A DNA stretch of 64,000 nucleotides from Achromobacter dolens (GTDB taxonomy: Bacteria; Pseudomonadota; Gammaproteobacteria; Burkholderiales; Burkholderiaceae_B): NCBI RefSeq assembly GCF_902859745.1, contig NZ_CADIJW010000010.1:1-64000 (forward strand). Direction: 5' to 3'. The notes beneath the pieces are model-generated. The model saw nothing but the letters and a program-made list of their open reading frames with translations. It did not search any database and had not been told where the DNA came from. This document shows, piece by piece, positions 27,246 to 36,420 of the stretch (position 1 is its first letter; each line of letters opens with the position of its first letter). Made by a program: the position numbers and the translations under genes.

Positions 27246-28015
27246 GGCGTCCACCGCCGTATCCACAAACCACTGCCGCCATCCAGCGGTGTCAACATCC
27301 ATTGCAAGCGCTCGCCGCGCTGCTGCCATGATTGCCAGGCGACGGCCCAACCCCTATCGAGCTCCTGCCAACCCGCGCGCAGCAATCCCTGCCGCAACAC
27401 CGGCGCCAGACGCGACGGCGCAAGAAAATGGCGCCATATCGACTCAACGACAGTCCCCCGCCCTTGCCGCACGGTGAAATCCAGCATCGGCTGCGCATCG
27501 GCCGGCAGCCAGTCGGGCACGTCAGTGACGACGGCCGCCACCGGAGTGATCGACGAAACGCTTCCGATGCTGCGACCGCCCTCAGGGCTGCCCAATTGCG
27601 CCACCCAAAAGGCGCCGCAGACCCAGCCGGACAGGATCGCCTGTCCCTGCCGTATCTGGAGATCGCTGAATGCGGGTTGCTGGCGCGACAAGACTTTGAT
27701 CAATTCCGGCACATCGACGGGCGCATCGAATACCAATGCCTGCATCGGCGCGCCATTCAGCCACATGCGATCCGCCAGGGGTTCGACCCGAGAACCGGGA
27801 GGGAAGCGCAATCCGGCCAAAGATGCCGGGTTCGATGACGCGAGGCCGGCCTGCGTAGCGGCTCCGGCGAAGGCCACCGGCCACGCCAGCGCCACCCACA
27901 TGATCAATATCGAGGCGCCCCGTACGCACGGCGTAGAGCGCCGGTGCGCGCCGCGCGACCGCCCGCGGCCTGAAGGGCCATGCCAATGCCCGCCGGGGAA
28001 TGGCCGCGCACTCAT
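27242..28015 (-). CDS. Unrecognised Tad-operon protein with a putative signal segment
   Basis: 257 residues, family not recognised. The N terminus is basic and Gly-rich (1-34), followed by a hydrophobic stretch ILIMWVALAWPVAFAGAA that looks like a signal or anchor. The rest is soluble-looking and Trp-rich (WLNGAPMQALVFDAPVD, DWLPADAQPMLDFTV, WMLTPLDGGSGLWIRRW), so it is probably periplasmic. ATG 28015 overlaps the upstream TadE-like stop and its own stop overlaps cpaB (both ATGA), so it belongs to the pilus operon. It is not TadD (no TPR) or TadZ (no ATPase motif). Confidence 0.75.
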   Translation of the reverse strand: MSARPFPGGHWHGPSGRGRSRGAHRRSTPCVRGASILIMWVALAWPVAFAGAATQAGLASSNPASLAGLRFPPGSRVEPLADRMWLNGAPMQALVFDAPVDVPELIKVLSRQQPAFSDLQIRQGQAILSGWVCGAFWVAQLGSPEGGRSIGSVSSITPVAAVVTDVPDWLPADAQPMLDFTVRQGRGTVVESIWRHFLAPSRLAPVLRQGLLRAGWQELDRGWAVAWQSWQQRGERLQWMLTPLDGGSGLWIRRWTP

Positions 28016-28614
28016 CGGGTCGCCCTCTCGCTTCCTGCCAATCCTTCCGCAGGCACCACGTCGACCCAGGAAGACAGCCAATCCAGGGAAAGCGCCGGCC
28101 GCTGCCAGGGGCCATCCGCGATCATCAACTGATCGCTGATCTCGTGGGCCAGCGACCGGGAGCGCTCCGCAGCCTGCGCCCAGGAAATCGCCGCCGCGCC
28201 GATACGGCGACGCAAATCGTCGTCGCCGTCCGCGTTGCCGGCGCCTGCTGCGACACGGATGCGCCGCTCGATACGCAGCGCGCGCCAAGGTCCTACGCCC
28301 GCCACGTCGGCGTGTGCTGTAACCGACACCGAGCGGGCCTCGGCACCCAGCCACTCAGCCAGCAAAGGCGCCAATCGCGGATCCCCTGCATCGACCGACG
28401 GCCCGGCCAGAACGAACGATCCAGATTGCGCGGGAACAATCCCGCCCGCGGCGGCGACCATCGCGGTCGAGCGGCTTGCAACGCCAACCTGTTGCGCGGT
28501 GAACAGCAACTGCCCCAGCCACGCCACCGCCATGAAGGAGAGGATCAACACGGGCAGCAAAGCCAACGCCTCGACCAACGCCTGGCCGCTTTGCCATACT
28601 GGAAGAGTTTTCAT
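28012..28614 (-). CDS. TadE/TadF-like minor pseudopilin
   Basis: 200 residues. The N terminus MKTLPVWQSG followed by QALVEALALLPVLILSFMAV resembles a prepilin site (Gly10, with Glu at +5, but Ala instead of Tyr at +6) and one hydrophobic helix. The periplasmic part has no recognised motif. TadE/F proteins are minor pilins or assembly factors of Flp pili. ATG overlap on both sides. Confidence 0.8.
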   Translation of the reverse strand: MKTLPVWQSGQALVEALALLPVLILSFMAVAWLGQLLFTAQQVGVASRSTAMVAAAGGIVPAQSGSFVLAGPSVDAGDPRLAPLLAEWLGAEARSVSVTAHADVAGVGPWRALRIERRIRVAAGAGNADGDDDLRRRIGAAAISWAQAAERSRSLAHEISDQLMIADGPWQRPALSLDWLSSWVDVVPAEGLAGSERATR

Positions 28615-30029
28615 GGCGCCTCCCGGGCCCGCAGGGCCTCTTCAGCCGTCACCGAAGCCAGCCGGGCCTGCCAATACGGGAGAAACAGCGTCGGCGGTTC
28701 CTCGGGATCGCCGGGATGCGGCTCGGGTCGCGCGAAGTAGGTCTCGGCAGCACTGGTGACCCTCAACCACGCACCCGGACCGGCGCTCGCGCCGCGAGGC
28801 GTGCGCACAGGCGCTGCGAAGTCCACATGCCCGAGCCCACCGCGCGCCGCGCTGACCGCCACGGCAAATCGCAGGTGCTCAGCGCCTCGCGCGCTCGCCA
28901 CCTCGTAATAACCAGGCAAACCCGATCCGGGCCAAGGCCGCAGTTGTGCGATGGCACGGGAATTGGCCAGAGGATTACCTGTGCCGCCACGGACGTCCCA
29001 GGTGGTGGACCGCCTCACCCAGTGCCAGAAGTCCTGGGATGTGAAATTGTCAGGCGGATTCTCGTCATACTCCAGCCCATCCGGGCCCGTGGATCCGGGC
29101 GCCGACACCACGCCCCAGCCCATCGCATATTCGCGGTAGTAACACCCCGCCCAACGGTTGAAGCGCTGGGAATGGAACGACTGCGTATCCACCGCGCCCC
29201 AGCGCCCGTCTGCACCGAGCCAGGTGGCGCCACGGCGACGCAGTTGATGCCGCGCCAGCGGACACTGCGCATTCACGGTCGCGGAACTGACGCGCGTCGC
29301 ATCACGGCCCGCGAGAAAGCCGTAACGCCCAACGGCCTGCTCGACGGCCGAACGCAGGGCGCTACCGGGCAACGCCGCGCGACGCTGGAGAAATTGCGGC
29401 CAGCCATCGCTCAACAGGCGGATCGTCGGCATGTCGGCCGCGGCCCGCGCCGATCCTGTCCGCGGCGCCGCGCCTGCCGCCGAATAGTTTTCGCGCAGCA
29501 CAGCCCGCATGAGGCGATCGCGCGCAGCAGGCAACTCCGCCACCGCCGAAGCGGCCCCCGCCTCGAGCACCTGATGCACGACACGGTCATGCTCGGCATA
29601 GGCGCGCATCAACGCCGCCTGCGCGCCGGGTGCGGCGCGTGCCGCGCCATAAGCCAGTCCGATGTCACGACCGAACAGCGTGGACAGCAGGCGCGCGGGC
29701 GGATTGTTACGCCTGCGTTGGTCGGCAAGCGTATGCGCGAACGACAGCGACGCCCCCAGCGTGACCAGATGCGCCATCGCGATCTGATGGGCGATCTGCG
29801 TGCGATTCGCATAAGCCAGGAAATTCATCTGACGGGCCTGCTCCAGCGCGCCGCTGTAGGCCGCAGCATCCGCGGCGTGGATCAAGTGCGCCCGCGCCTC
29901 GACGGTGCGCCCCAGCGTATACAGCATGACCAGCGCCGCCGAGACCGTGGCCGCGAGCATCACGCCCAGCATCAACGCCTGGCCTCGTTGAACGGTGCGC
30001 GGCGCCGCGCGCGTCGCCAGGCCCGTCAT
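28611..30029 (-). CDS. tadG: TadG-like pilus assembly protein
   Basis: 472 residues. N-terminal RGQALMLGVMLAATVSAALVM anchor with the TadE/G-type N terminus, then a large extracytoplasmic region rich in Ala/Arg with paired cysteines (QCPLARHQL, GCYYREY). Typical TadG-like proteins have this layout. The ATG at 30029 overlaps the flp-like stop (ATGA). The last 4 bp overlap the TadE-like gene. Confidence 0.82.
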   Translation of the reverse strand: MTGLATRAAPRTVQRGQALMLGVMLAATVSAALVMLYTLGRTVEARAHLIHAADAAAYSGALEQARQMNFLAYANRTQIAHQIAMAHLVTLGASLSFAHTLADQRRRNNPPARLLSTLFGRDIGLAYGAARAAPGAQAALMRAYAEHDRVVHQVLEAGAASAVAELPAARDRLMRAVLRENYSAAGAAPRTGSARAAADMPTIRLLSDGWPQFLQRRAALPGSALRSAVEQAVGRYGFLAGRDATRVSSATVNAQCPLARHQLRRRGATWLGADGRWGAVDTQSFHSQRFNRWAGCYYREYAMGWGVVSAPGSTGPDGLEYDENPPDNFTSQDFWHWVRRSTTWDVRGGTGNPLANSRAIAQLRPWPGSGLPGYYEVASARGAEHLRFAVAVSAARGGLGHVDFAAPVRTPRGASAGPGAWLRVTSAAETYFARPEPHPGDPEEPPTLFLPYWQARLASVTAEEALRAREAP

Positions 30030-30292
30030 TGATCCGCCGCCGCATTGCCCGTGAAGGACTTGAGCGAACGCGCCTTGGTCTGGCCCGCCGCCTTTTGCAC
30101 CGCCAGTCTCGCGGCGTTCGACTGCGCGCTGCCGTCCTCGCCCGCCAGCTCCCGCGCCATGGCCGCCGTCTGCGACCGCACCACCTGGCCAAGCGACTGG
30201 TAGACGGCGATCGCCGCAACCGCCACCAGGGCCACGACCACGATGTACTCCGTCATGCCTTGTCCGGCTTGCCGCTTCAGGTATCCCCACAC
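30026..30292 (-). CDS. flp: Flp-type prepilin
   Basis: 88 residues, first gene of the Tad operon. The leader MWGYLKRQAG is followed by QGMTEY: cleavage after Gly10 would place Glu at +5 and Tyr at +6, the hallmark G/XXXXEY of Flp prepilins. The helix IVVVALVAVAAIAVY follows. The mature protein (about 78 residues) is longer and more charged than classical Flp pilins. The start is GTG at 30292 with GGAGA six bases upstream. A dedicated prepilin peptidase is not in this window. Confidence 0.82.
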   Translation of the reverse strand: MWGYLKRQAGQGMTEYIVVVALVAVAAIAVYQSLGQVVRSQTAAMARELAGEDGSAQSNAARLAVQKAAGQTKARSLKSFTGNAAADQ

Positions 30293-30724
30293 TGTCGATC
30301 TCCGCTCGCGATGAATTGAGGGATCCAGTGTCGGTGGATGGGGAAAGCGCAACAATTCGCGGATGCCGAGCTGGATGAATTCGTCCCAAGTCCTTGACGA
30401 TCCGCCAGGCAACGGTCATTGCCGTGTCTCTCTCGCGAATGGCGCGGAGAAAATGTTGTAACCCTCTAATTTGTATCGGGTTTTCCCTATTGCCGCCCCT
30501 CTGGAGCGGCAGTAGATTGGACTTGCCGGGCTGTCTGACACCCATCGCGTGCGAAGCCGGGCAGGAGCGCCCCAGACTCATCTCGAGCTGGGGCGCTCTT
30601 CCATTGGCGGGCTGCGGCGCATCGCGGAGATTGCTTCCCCGCCATTACAAAATCTATACACAGTCGCCCAATCCCCTCACAGTGCGCTGGCTAGCATGGC
30701 GTCTTTCCGTATCCAGACTGATCG
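30293..30724. other. Divergent intergenic region with two hairpins
   Basis: 432 bp between the tad operon and the acyltransferase gene. It contains a 9-bp-arm hairpin with one G-U pair (30491-30511) and a perfect 11-bp-arm hairpin, GAGCGCCCCAG (30565-30575) and CTGGGGCGCTC (30588-30598). No coding sequence was recognised. A terminator-like stem between divergent genes suggests a short non-coding transcript or a remnant. Confidence 0.4.
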
Positions 30725-31900
30725 ATGCCTGCTTTCGCCCCACCGCCCAGGGCCGAGCGCCCCGTGCGGGGCGCCTCCCGCAATCCCGCCATCGATGCCC
30801 TGCGGGGCATCTCGATCCTGAGCGTCGTGCTGCTGCACGTGCAGATCCACATCCCGCAGGAACAAAGCCTGCTGGGCAAGGTGCTACCCGCCGCCCTCTT
30901 CAATATCGTCTATCGCAGCGGCTATTACGGCGTCATCATCTTCTTCGTGATCTCGGGCTATCTCATCACCGGCGCGGCCATCGAGCGCTGGGGCTGCCTC
31001 GAAGCCGTCCGCTGGGGCGAGTTCCTGCGCCGCCGTTTCGCCCGCATCTATCCCTGCCTGCTGTTGCTGCTGGCATTGCTGGCCATACTGCATGCGATCG
31101 AGATGCCGGGATTCGTCATCGAGAACACCAGCCTGGCGCGCGCCATCATCAGCGCGCTGACGTTGCACCTGAATTGGCTGGAGGCGCAGGTAGGCTACCT
31201 GCCGGCGGCCTGGAACGTGCTGTGGTCGCTGTCCATCGAGGAAGTCTTCTACCTGGCCTTTCCCGCGATCTGCCTGCTGTCGCTGGCGGCGGGCCAGCGC
31301 GCGCTGGTCATGGTCTTACTGCTGTTCGTCGCGCTCGGGCCGTTCGCCCGCGTCGCCTTCACCAGCAACGCGATCTGGGCCGACCACGCCTACCTGGCCG
31401 GCATGGACGGCATTGCCATCGGTTGCCTGGCCGCACTGTATGCCGCGCGGCCCGCCGCCCGCGGCCGACCAGCCCGCAAGCTGTTACTGGTCGGCGCCAC
31501 GCTGTTCGTGCTGGTTTTCTTCCTGCGCAAGGCCACCGGCATGCTGGGGCTCACCGCGCTGGGCCTGAATGTGACCGCGTTGGAAATCGGCGTGGCCTGC
31601 CTGCTGATCGGCTGGACCCGCAACCCTCGCCCGACGCGTCCCAACCCGCTTCTCGCCGCATTGCGATGGGCCGGCCAGAACAGCTACGAGATCTATCTGA
31701 CGCACATGTTCCCGGTCCTGCTGCTGGCGGCGGCGTCCTGCCGCAACTCGGGAGGCGTCGTGTCGACCTGGTGGCGCGCCGGCGCGCTGACCGCCGCCAG
31801 CGTGCTGGCGATCCTGCTCTCGGCGATGCTGGGTGGGCTGGTGGCGCGCTATTACTCGACGCCTCTGCGCCGTTGGATCGCGGGAGCCAGAACGCCATGA
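30725..31900 (+). CDS. Acyltransferase 3 family membrane O-acyltransferase
   Basis: 391 residues with about ten helices. Family marks: NPAIDALRGISILSVVLLH (catalytic-type DALR...H), FFVISGYLITG, RRFARIYPC, WSLSIEEVFYL. These proteins acetylate or otherwise acylate surface polysaccharides. ATG at 30725. The convergent MFS gene ends 13 bp away. Confidence 0.9.
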   Translation: MPAFAPPPRAERPVRGASRNPAIDALRGISILSVVLLHVQIHIPQEQSLLGKVLPAALFNIVYRSGYYGVIIFFVISGYLITGAAIERWGCLEAVRWGEFLRRRFARIYPCLLLLLALLAILHAIEMPGFVIENTSLARAIISALTLHLNWLEAQVGYLPAAWNVLWSLSIEEVFYLAFPAICLLSLAAGQRALVMVLLLFVALGPFARVAFTSNAIWADHAYLAGMDGIAIGCLAALYAARPAARGRPARKLLLVGATLFVLVFFLRKATGMLGLTALGLNVTALEIGVACLLIGWTRNPRPTRPNPLLAALRWAGQNSYEIYLTHMFPVLLLAAASCRNSGGVVSTWWRAGALTAASVLAILLSAMLGGLVARYYSTPLRRWIAGARTP

Positions 31901-31913
31901 GCGGGGCGACGCG

Positions 31914-33302
31914 CTAGCCCGCCGCGCGCCGGCCCGAGCCATTCAGGCTCTCGGCGTCCAGGCGCCGGAACACCAGAGCCGATAACAGCGTGATGGCGCC
32001 GACACACAGGAACGCCAGCGTGAACGCGCGGGCCGGCAGGGCATCATCCGCGCCCGAGAACACGCCGACCAGCCCCCCGCCAATGGTCACCCCCAAGCCG
32101 ATGGCCAGCATCTGCACCATCGAGAACAGACTATTGCCACTGCCCGCGTCGCGTGCGTTCAGGCCCTTGAGGGTGACGCTGTTCATGGCCGCGAACTGCA
32201 TGGAATTGGCCGCGCCGAACAACGCCAGTTGCGCGATCTGCAGCGGCAATGGCCAATCGTGCGAGATCGCGGCGAACGACATGATGGCGGCGCCGACCAG
32301 CACGGTATTGGCGAGCAGGAACGCGTCGTAGCCGAAGCGCCGCACCAGCGGCGCGATCCAGGACTTCGAGATGGCGCCCGCGATGGCGGCGGGCAGCATC
32401 ATCAGCCCGGACTGCAGCGGCGTGTAGCCCAACTGCAGTTGCAACAGCAGGGGCAGCAGGAAAGGCACCGCACTGCTGCCAACCCGACACACCAGGTTGC
32501 CGACCAACCCGACGCTGAAATTGGGCTCACGGAACAGGCGTAGCTCGAACAGCGGGTTGTCGCGCCGCCGCGCATGCGCCACATACAGCAGCACGGTCAA
32601 CAGGCTCAACGCGAACAGCGCAGACGACCAGCCCGTGCGGCCCTCGCCAGCGGGCAGGTCCAGCGCCAGGGAGAAGGACACCATGCAAAGCGACAGCAGC
32701 CCGCAGCCCAGCACGTCGAACGGCGCCACATCGGCCAGCGCATCCTCGGGTAGATAGCGCCGCACGGCCATCACCCCCAACAGGCCGATCGGCACGTTGA
32801 TCATGAAGATCCAATGCCAACTGGCCACCTGCACCAGCAGCCCGCCCAACGTCGGCCCGAAAATCGGCCCGATCTGGCCCGCGATCGAGACAAACGCCAG
32901 GGCCGAGATGTACTGGTCGCCCGGCACCCGCCGCAGCACTGCCAGGCGTCCGATGGGCAGCAACATTGAGCCGCCCACGCCCTGCACCACGCGAGCGATC
33001 GTCAACTGCGCCAGGGTCTGGGCCAGTCCGCAGAACACCGAACCGACCGCGAACACAAGGATCGCGGCCAGGTAGACGCGGCGCGTGCCGAACCGGTCGG
33101 CCAGCCAGCCCGATGCCGGCGTGAGCATCGCCATCGTCAACGTATAGGCCACCACCACCGGCTTGAGAGCCAGCACGTCCTCCCCCAGGCTGCGCGCCAT
33201 TGCGGGCAAGGCGGTATTGACGATGGTCGTGTCCAGCGTCTGCATGAAGAAACAGGCGGCGACGACCCAGAGCAGGGCTCGCTGGGGGGGAGGCGTAGGC
33301 AT
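31914..33302 (-). CDS. DHA2-type MFS multidrug transporter (MdtD/HsrA-like)
   Basis: 462 residues, about 14 transmembrane helices. Marks: MQTLDTTIVNTALPAMARSLG (motif D1-like), GWLADRFGTRRVYL (motif A), RVVQGVGGSMLLPIGRLAVLR (motif B) and GPTLGGLLV (motif C), all of drug:H+ antiporters. The ATG at 33302 gives a natural N terminus; a GTG at 33344 is possible but adds 14 unlikely residues. Substrate unknown. Confidence 0.9.
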   Translation of the reverse strand: MPTPPPQRALLWVVAACFFMQTLDTTIVNTALPAMARSLGEDVLALKPVVVAYTLTMAMLTPASGWLADRFGTRRVYLAAILVFAVGSVFCGLAQTLAQLTIARVVQGVGGSMLLPIGRLAVLRRVPGDQYISALAFVSIAGQIGPIFGPTLGGLLVQVASWHWIFMINVPIGLLGVMAVRRYLPEDALADVAPFDVLGCGLLSLCMVSFSLALDLPAGEGRTGWSSALFALSLLTVLLYVAHARRRDNPLFELRLFREPNFSVGLVGNLVCRVGSSAVPFLLPLLLQLQLGYTPLQSGLMMLPAAIAGAISKSWIAPLVRRFGYDAFLLANTVLVGAAIMSFAAISHDWPLPLQIAQLALFGAANSMQFAAMNSVTLKGLNARDAGSGNSLFSMVQMLAIGLGVTIGGGLVGVFSGADDALPARAFTLAFLCVGAITLLSALVFRRLDAESLNGSGRRAAG

Positions 33303-33424
33303 GCCTGAAATCGTACTCCCGCCCAGCCCACGCGCCGCTGACACGCCGGCCGGGGCCCGGCCGGCGCAAACCTGAGAAACAATCGGTTATTCTCCGCAGC
33401 GAAAACAACGAGGATGAACCGCAA

Positions 33425-34345
33425 GTGAGCACCGCCCCTTCCCTACAGACCGGCAATGTGGCGCTGGTCCTCTCCAACCGCCTTGGCGACTCGCTGTACC
33501 AGATGACGCTCGCCAACAACCTGCGCAAGGCCGGCCGCGACATCACCGTCTACGGCGTGCACGGCTACGCCCTGCGCGAATGGTTTCCCGATTTCGACAT
33601 CCAGCCCTTGCCGGCGGACATCACCAGCCTGGCGGGCTACGACACCATCGTGCAGATGGATCCGGACAGCCCGTTCGACGGCCTCACCCGCGTCTGTCGC
33701 CGCTTCCTGAGCACCAAGGAATGGGGCAAGATCCGCGCGGCGCCACGCAAGCACGCTTCGCCCAATGGCATCCTCGATGAATTCCGGCGTTTCTCGGTCG
33801 ATGCCTTCGGCCTGACGGAATGGAGCGACGACAACGGCCTGCGGGCCCCGGCCCGCCTCAAGGCCCGGCGCCACGACAAGCGCGTGATCCTGCATCCGAC
33901 CTCGAGCGAAGCGGAGCGCTGCTGGACGCCAGGCAAATACGTGGTCGTCGCCCGCCGGCTGCGTGCCATGGGCTACGAGCCGGTCTTCGTGCTGGCGCCG
34001 GCGGAACGCGCCCACTGGCTACCCCTGCTGGAACAGGCCCATGCCGGCCTTGTGGAAGCGCCGTCAATCGACGGCGTCGCCGCCGAGGTCTACGAGTCCG
34101 GTTGGTTCATCGGCACCGATTCCGGCATCGGCCATCTGGCCTCATGCTGTGGATTGTCGACGGTCACCATCGTCGACCGCCCCCGCAACATGCCCCGCTG
34201 GCGCCCGGCCTGGGCCGACAACGTGGTGGTCCAACCCTGGTGGCTGCCGCTGCGTTCCCTGCGCCGCAAATACTGGCGCGAAGCCACCACGGTCGCCGCG
34301 GTCATGCGCTGCTTCGGCCGGATGGTGCGGCGACGCGATCGCTGA
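33425..34345 (+). CDS. Glycosyltransferase family 9 (heptosyltransferase-like)
   Basis: 306 residues. LSNRLGDSLYQMTLANNLRKA at the N terminus and TSSEAERCWTPGKYVVVAR plus FIGTDSGIGHLASCCGL in the C-terminal domain are characteristic GT9 sequence, the second holding the nucleotide-sugar site. It probably adds a sugar to lipopolysaccharide core or a related glycan. GTG start at 33425 with GAGGATGAACC upstream; the spacing is long, so the start is moderately sure. Confidence 0.85.
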   Translation: MSTAPSLQTGNVALVLSNRLGDSLYQMTLANNLRKAGRDITVYGVHGYALREWFPDFDIQPLPADITSLAGYDTIVQMDPDSPFDGLTRVCRRFLSTKEWGKIRAAPRKHASPNGILDEFRRFSVDAFGLTEWSDDNGLRAPARLKARRHDKRVILHPTSSEAERCWTPGKYVVVARRLRAMGYEPVFVLAPAERAHWLPLLEQAHAGLVEAPSIDGVAAEVYESGWFIGTDSGIGHLASCCGLSTVTIVDRPRNMPRWRPAWADNVVVQPWWLPLRSLRRKYWREATTVAAVMRCFGRMVRRRDR

Positions 34346-34373
34346 CGGGAAAATTCCTGGGCGCAAGCGACAC

Positions 34374-34405
34374 GGGCCGGTTGCCGATCTATCGGCAACC
34401 GGCCC
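34374..34405. terminator. Long hairpin between convergent glycosyltransferase genes
   Basis: Perfect 15-bp arms, 34374-34388 and 34391-34405, core TTGCCGATCTATCGGCAA. It lies between convergent GT9 and GT4 genes and probably ends both transcripts; T tracts are short. Confidence 0.7.
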
Positions 34406-34470
34406 GCTTACATGAAACGGCGGCCGCAACCAGGAGCCGCCCTCCAGACGCGCGTTTTCCGCGCGCGATC

Positions 34471-35613
34471 TCAGGCCATCACTTCCACGTTCCTGGCCGA
34501 GCGCGCATCCTCCATGGCGATCTGGTAGGCGTCGAGCGTCTCCGCCATTTTCTGGGACAGCATCAGATGCCGGTCGGCGAACGTGCGGGCCTGCTCGGCG
34601 ATCCTGGCGGCCTGCTCGGGATGCGACCAGATCCAGGCCAGGTGCTCGGCGAAACCCGCGACATCCTGCGCCGGCGCCAGCCAGCCGGTGTCGCCGGGAC
34701 GCACAATCTCAGGCAGGCCGCCGACTGCGCTGGCCACCACCGGACACCGGGACGCATAGGCTTCCGGCACAACGCGCGACCAGGCTTCGTTGATCGATGG
34801 CACCAGCATCGCGTCGGCGGCATGGATGATGTTCGAAATGTCTTCCCGATGCCCGGCAAAGGTCACGGAGTCGCCGATCCCGAGTTCCGCGACCAGGTCA
34901 TGCAGCTTCTGCCCGTAGGCAGCCGTCGCGCGCGTGGGCATGCCGACCACCAGCGCCCGCGCGGGCACGCCGCGCTGGCGCAGGGCGTGTACCACGCGCA
35001 GCAGATCCTCCTGCCGCTTGTCGGGCCGAAGCATGCCGATGGTGGCCACCACGAACGAGGCGGGATCCAGGCCCAGCTCCTGCCGCATGGCGCGGCGCAT
35101 CGCCCGCTTGTCGACGTCGGCGAAGAATCCATGGTCGGCCCACTCGCCCACCACGCTGATCCGCTTATGCCCGGCAAAGCCCGCCGCGACGATATCCTGG
35201 GCGCCGCCCTGACTGGTGGTGATAACGCGATGACAACCCAGGCGCCACTCCAGCCGTCGCCGCCACGACGTGCGCAGCGGGCGGGAGAAATGCCAGGTCC
35301 GCACCAGGGAACACAGGTCGCGGCAGAGTGCGCTGGCTTTCGCATCAGGCGTGCCATGCGCGTCAATGATCTGGATGCGCAGGTCCTTCACGAGTTGGCG
35401 CAGCTTGAGCACACCCGACCACGAATAAGGGGCACTGAAATTCATGCCAATCGTGGCCAACCCCCAGCTACGCGCCAGCTTGAGGGTGTCACTCCCAGGC
35501 GGCGCGGCAATTGCCACGGCGTGGCCTTGCTCTTGCAGCCAACGCGACTGGTCCAGGACCCGAAACTCCAATCCCCCCAGATTGGGGCCAGAGAGCGTGT
35601 GCAGAATTTGCAT
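34471..35613 (-). CDS. Glycosyltransferase family 4
   Basis: 380 residues of GT-B fold. N-terminal MQILHTLSGPNLGGLEFRVL with the acceptor-side Gly-rich loop, HVIDAHGTPDAK-type loop (IIDAHGTPDAKASALCR), C-terminal ATIGMLRPDKRQEDLLRV and the E-x7-E motif in NEAWSRVVPEAYASRCPVVA. Probably builds a cell-surface glycan with the neighbouring GT9. ATG at 35613; a TTG three codons upstream is also possible. Confidence 0.9.
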   Translation of the reverse strand: MQILHTLSGPNLGGLEFRVLDQSRWLQEQGHAVAIAAPPGSDTLKLARSWGLATIGMNFSAPYSWSGVLKLRQLVKDLRIQIIDAHGTPDAKASALCRDLCSLVRTWHFSRPLRTSWRRRLEWRLGCHRVITTSQGGAQDIVAAGFAGHKRISVVGEWADHGFFADVDKRAMRRAMRQELGLDPASFVVATIGMLRPDKRQEDLLRVVHALRQRGVPARALVVGMPTRATAAYGQKLHDLVAELGIGDSVTFAGHREDISNIIHAADAMLVPSINEAWSRVVPEAYASRCPVVASAVGGLPEIVRPGDTGWLAPAQDVAGFAEHLAWIWSHPEQAARIAEQARTFADRHLMLSQKMAETLDAYQIAMEDARSARNVEVMA

Positions 35614-36148
35614 GGGAATCAACAGCAGAGAAACGCGAACCGCCGTGCCGCGCGGGCCAAAACCGCAGGCATGGCAAGCCGGATCCCTGTTACATCAGGC
35701 GCGGCGTGCGGCGGCGGGAGCGACGAGGAAACAAAAACGGGGGGCATCGCAGGGGCGGCTTGGTAAGATCGGCTCTAATTGTTTGCCGGACGGGGGCTAT
35801 CGCATCGCCGAAACCGACTGAAACGCCATTTTTGTGAAATTTAGCTACGAGTCAGGAATATAGGCGCGCGGTATGGCAAGAGTTGGAGAGAACTTTTAAC
35901 CATTGTGAATATTTTTGCTTTTTATGTAACCAAATAAATCAATCCTGCTGTACCGCCAGCCCCCGCTTCAACAGTACGTTCGCCTCGCGCGCCAATATCG
36001 GCCGACAGCCGCTGACGGCCGCAAGAACGCCCGCCAGCCGTCGGGCAGGCGAAATCGGGAAAGGGAAAGGGGCGCCACGAGCCTTCGGCACCAGGCGGGC
36101 GCGCTGAACGCGCCGGATCAGGTCATCCGACAGGACTGGAAACCCGGT
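35614..36148. other. Intergenic stretch with an AT-rich core
   Basis: 535 bp without a recognisable gene. 35820-35945 is clearly AT-rich compared with the rest of the window (TTTTTGCTTTTTATGTAACC-like sequence) and may carry promoters for the minus-strand GT4 gene. No tRNA, repeat pair or transposase remnant was seen. Confidence 0.4.
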
Positions 36149-36283
36149 TCAGAAGATGCAATACCGTCCCAACCCCAGCGTCAGCCAGTCAACCCGCGTC
36201 AGCAGGAGGGCCACCGCGGCAAAAATCGTGACGAGGAGAATCGTCAGACGATTGCCGGGCTTGATGAACGGGTTAGCGGTCAT
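36149..36283 (-). CDS. Possible 44-residue single-pass membrane protein
   Basis: MTANPFIKPGNRL, then the helix TILLVTIFAAVALLLTRVDW, then a short tail ending GRYCIF. The composition is that of a small membrane protein and the frame is tidy, but no Shine-Dalgarno sequence precedes the ATG at 36283 and no family is recognised. Confidence 0.35.
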   Translation of the reverse strand: MTANPFIKPGNRLTILLVTIFAAVALLLTRVDWLTLGLGRYCIF

Positions 36284-36420
36284 GGATGTCGTTTGAAACG
36301 GAACGAACGATTCGGCGCAACCGCCTGAAAACCGACGATACACTACGGAGCCGTGAGATTTCCCGCGGCGGCGCCCGCACGCCTGCGAGCACGCTGGCGC
36401 GGGACGCGCCACCCGGGACG

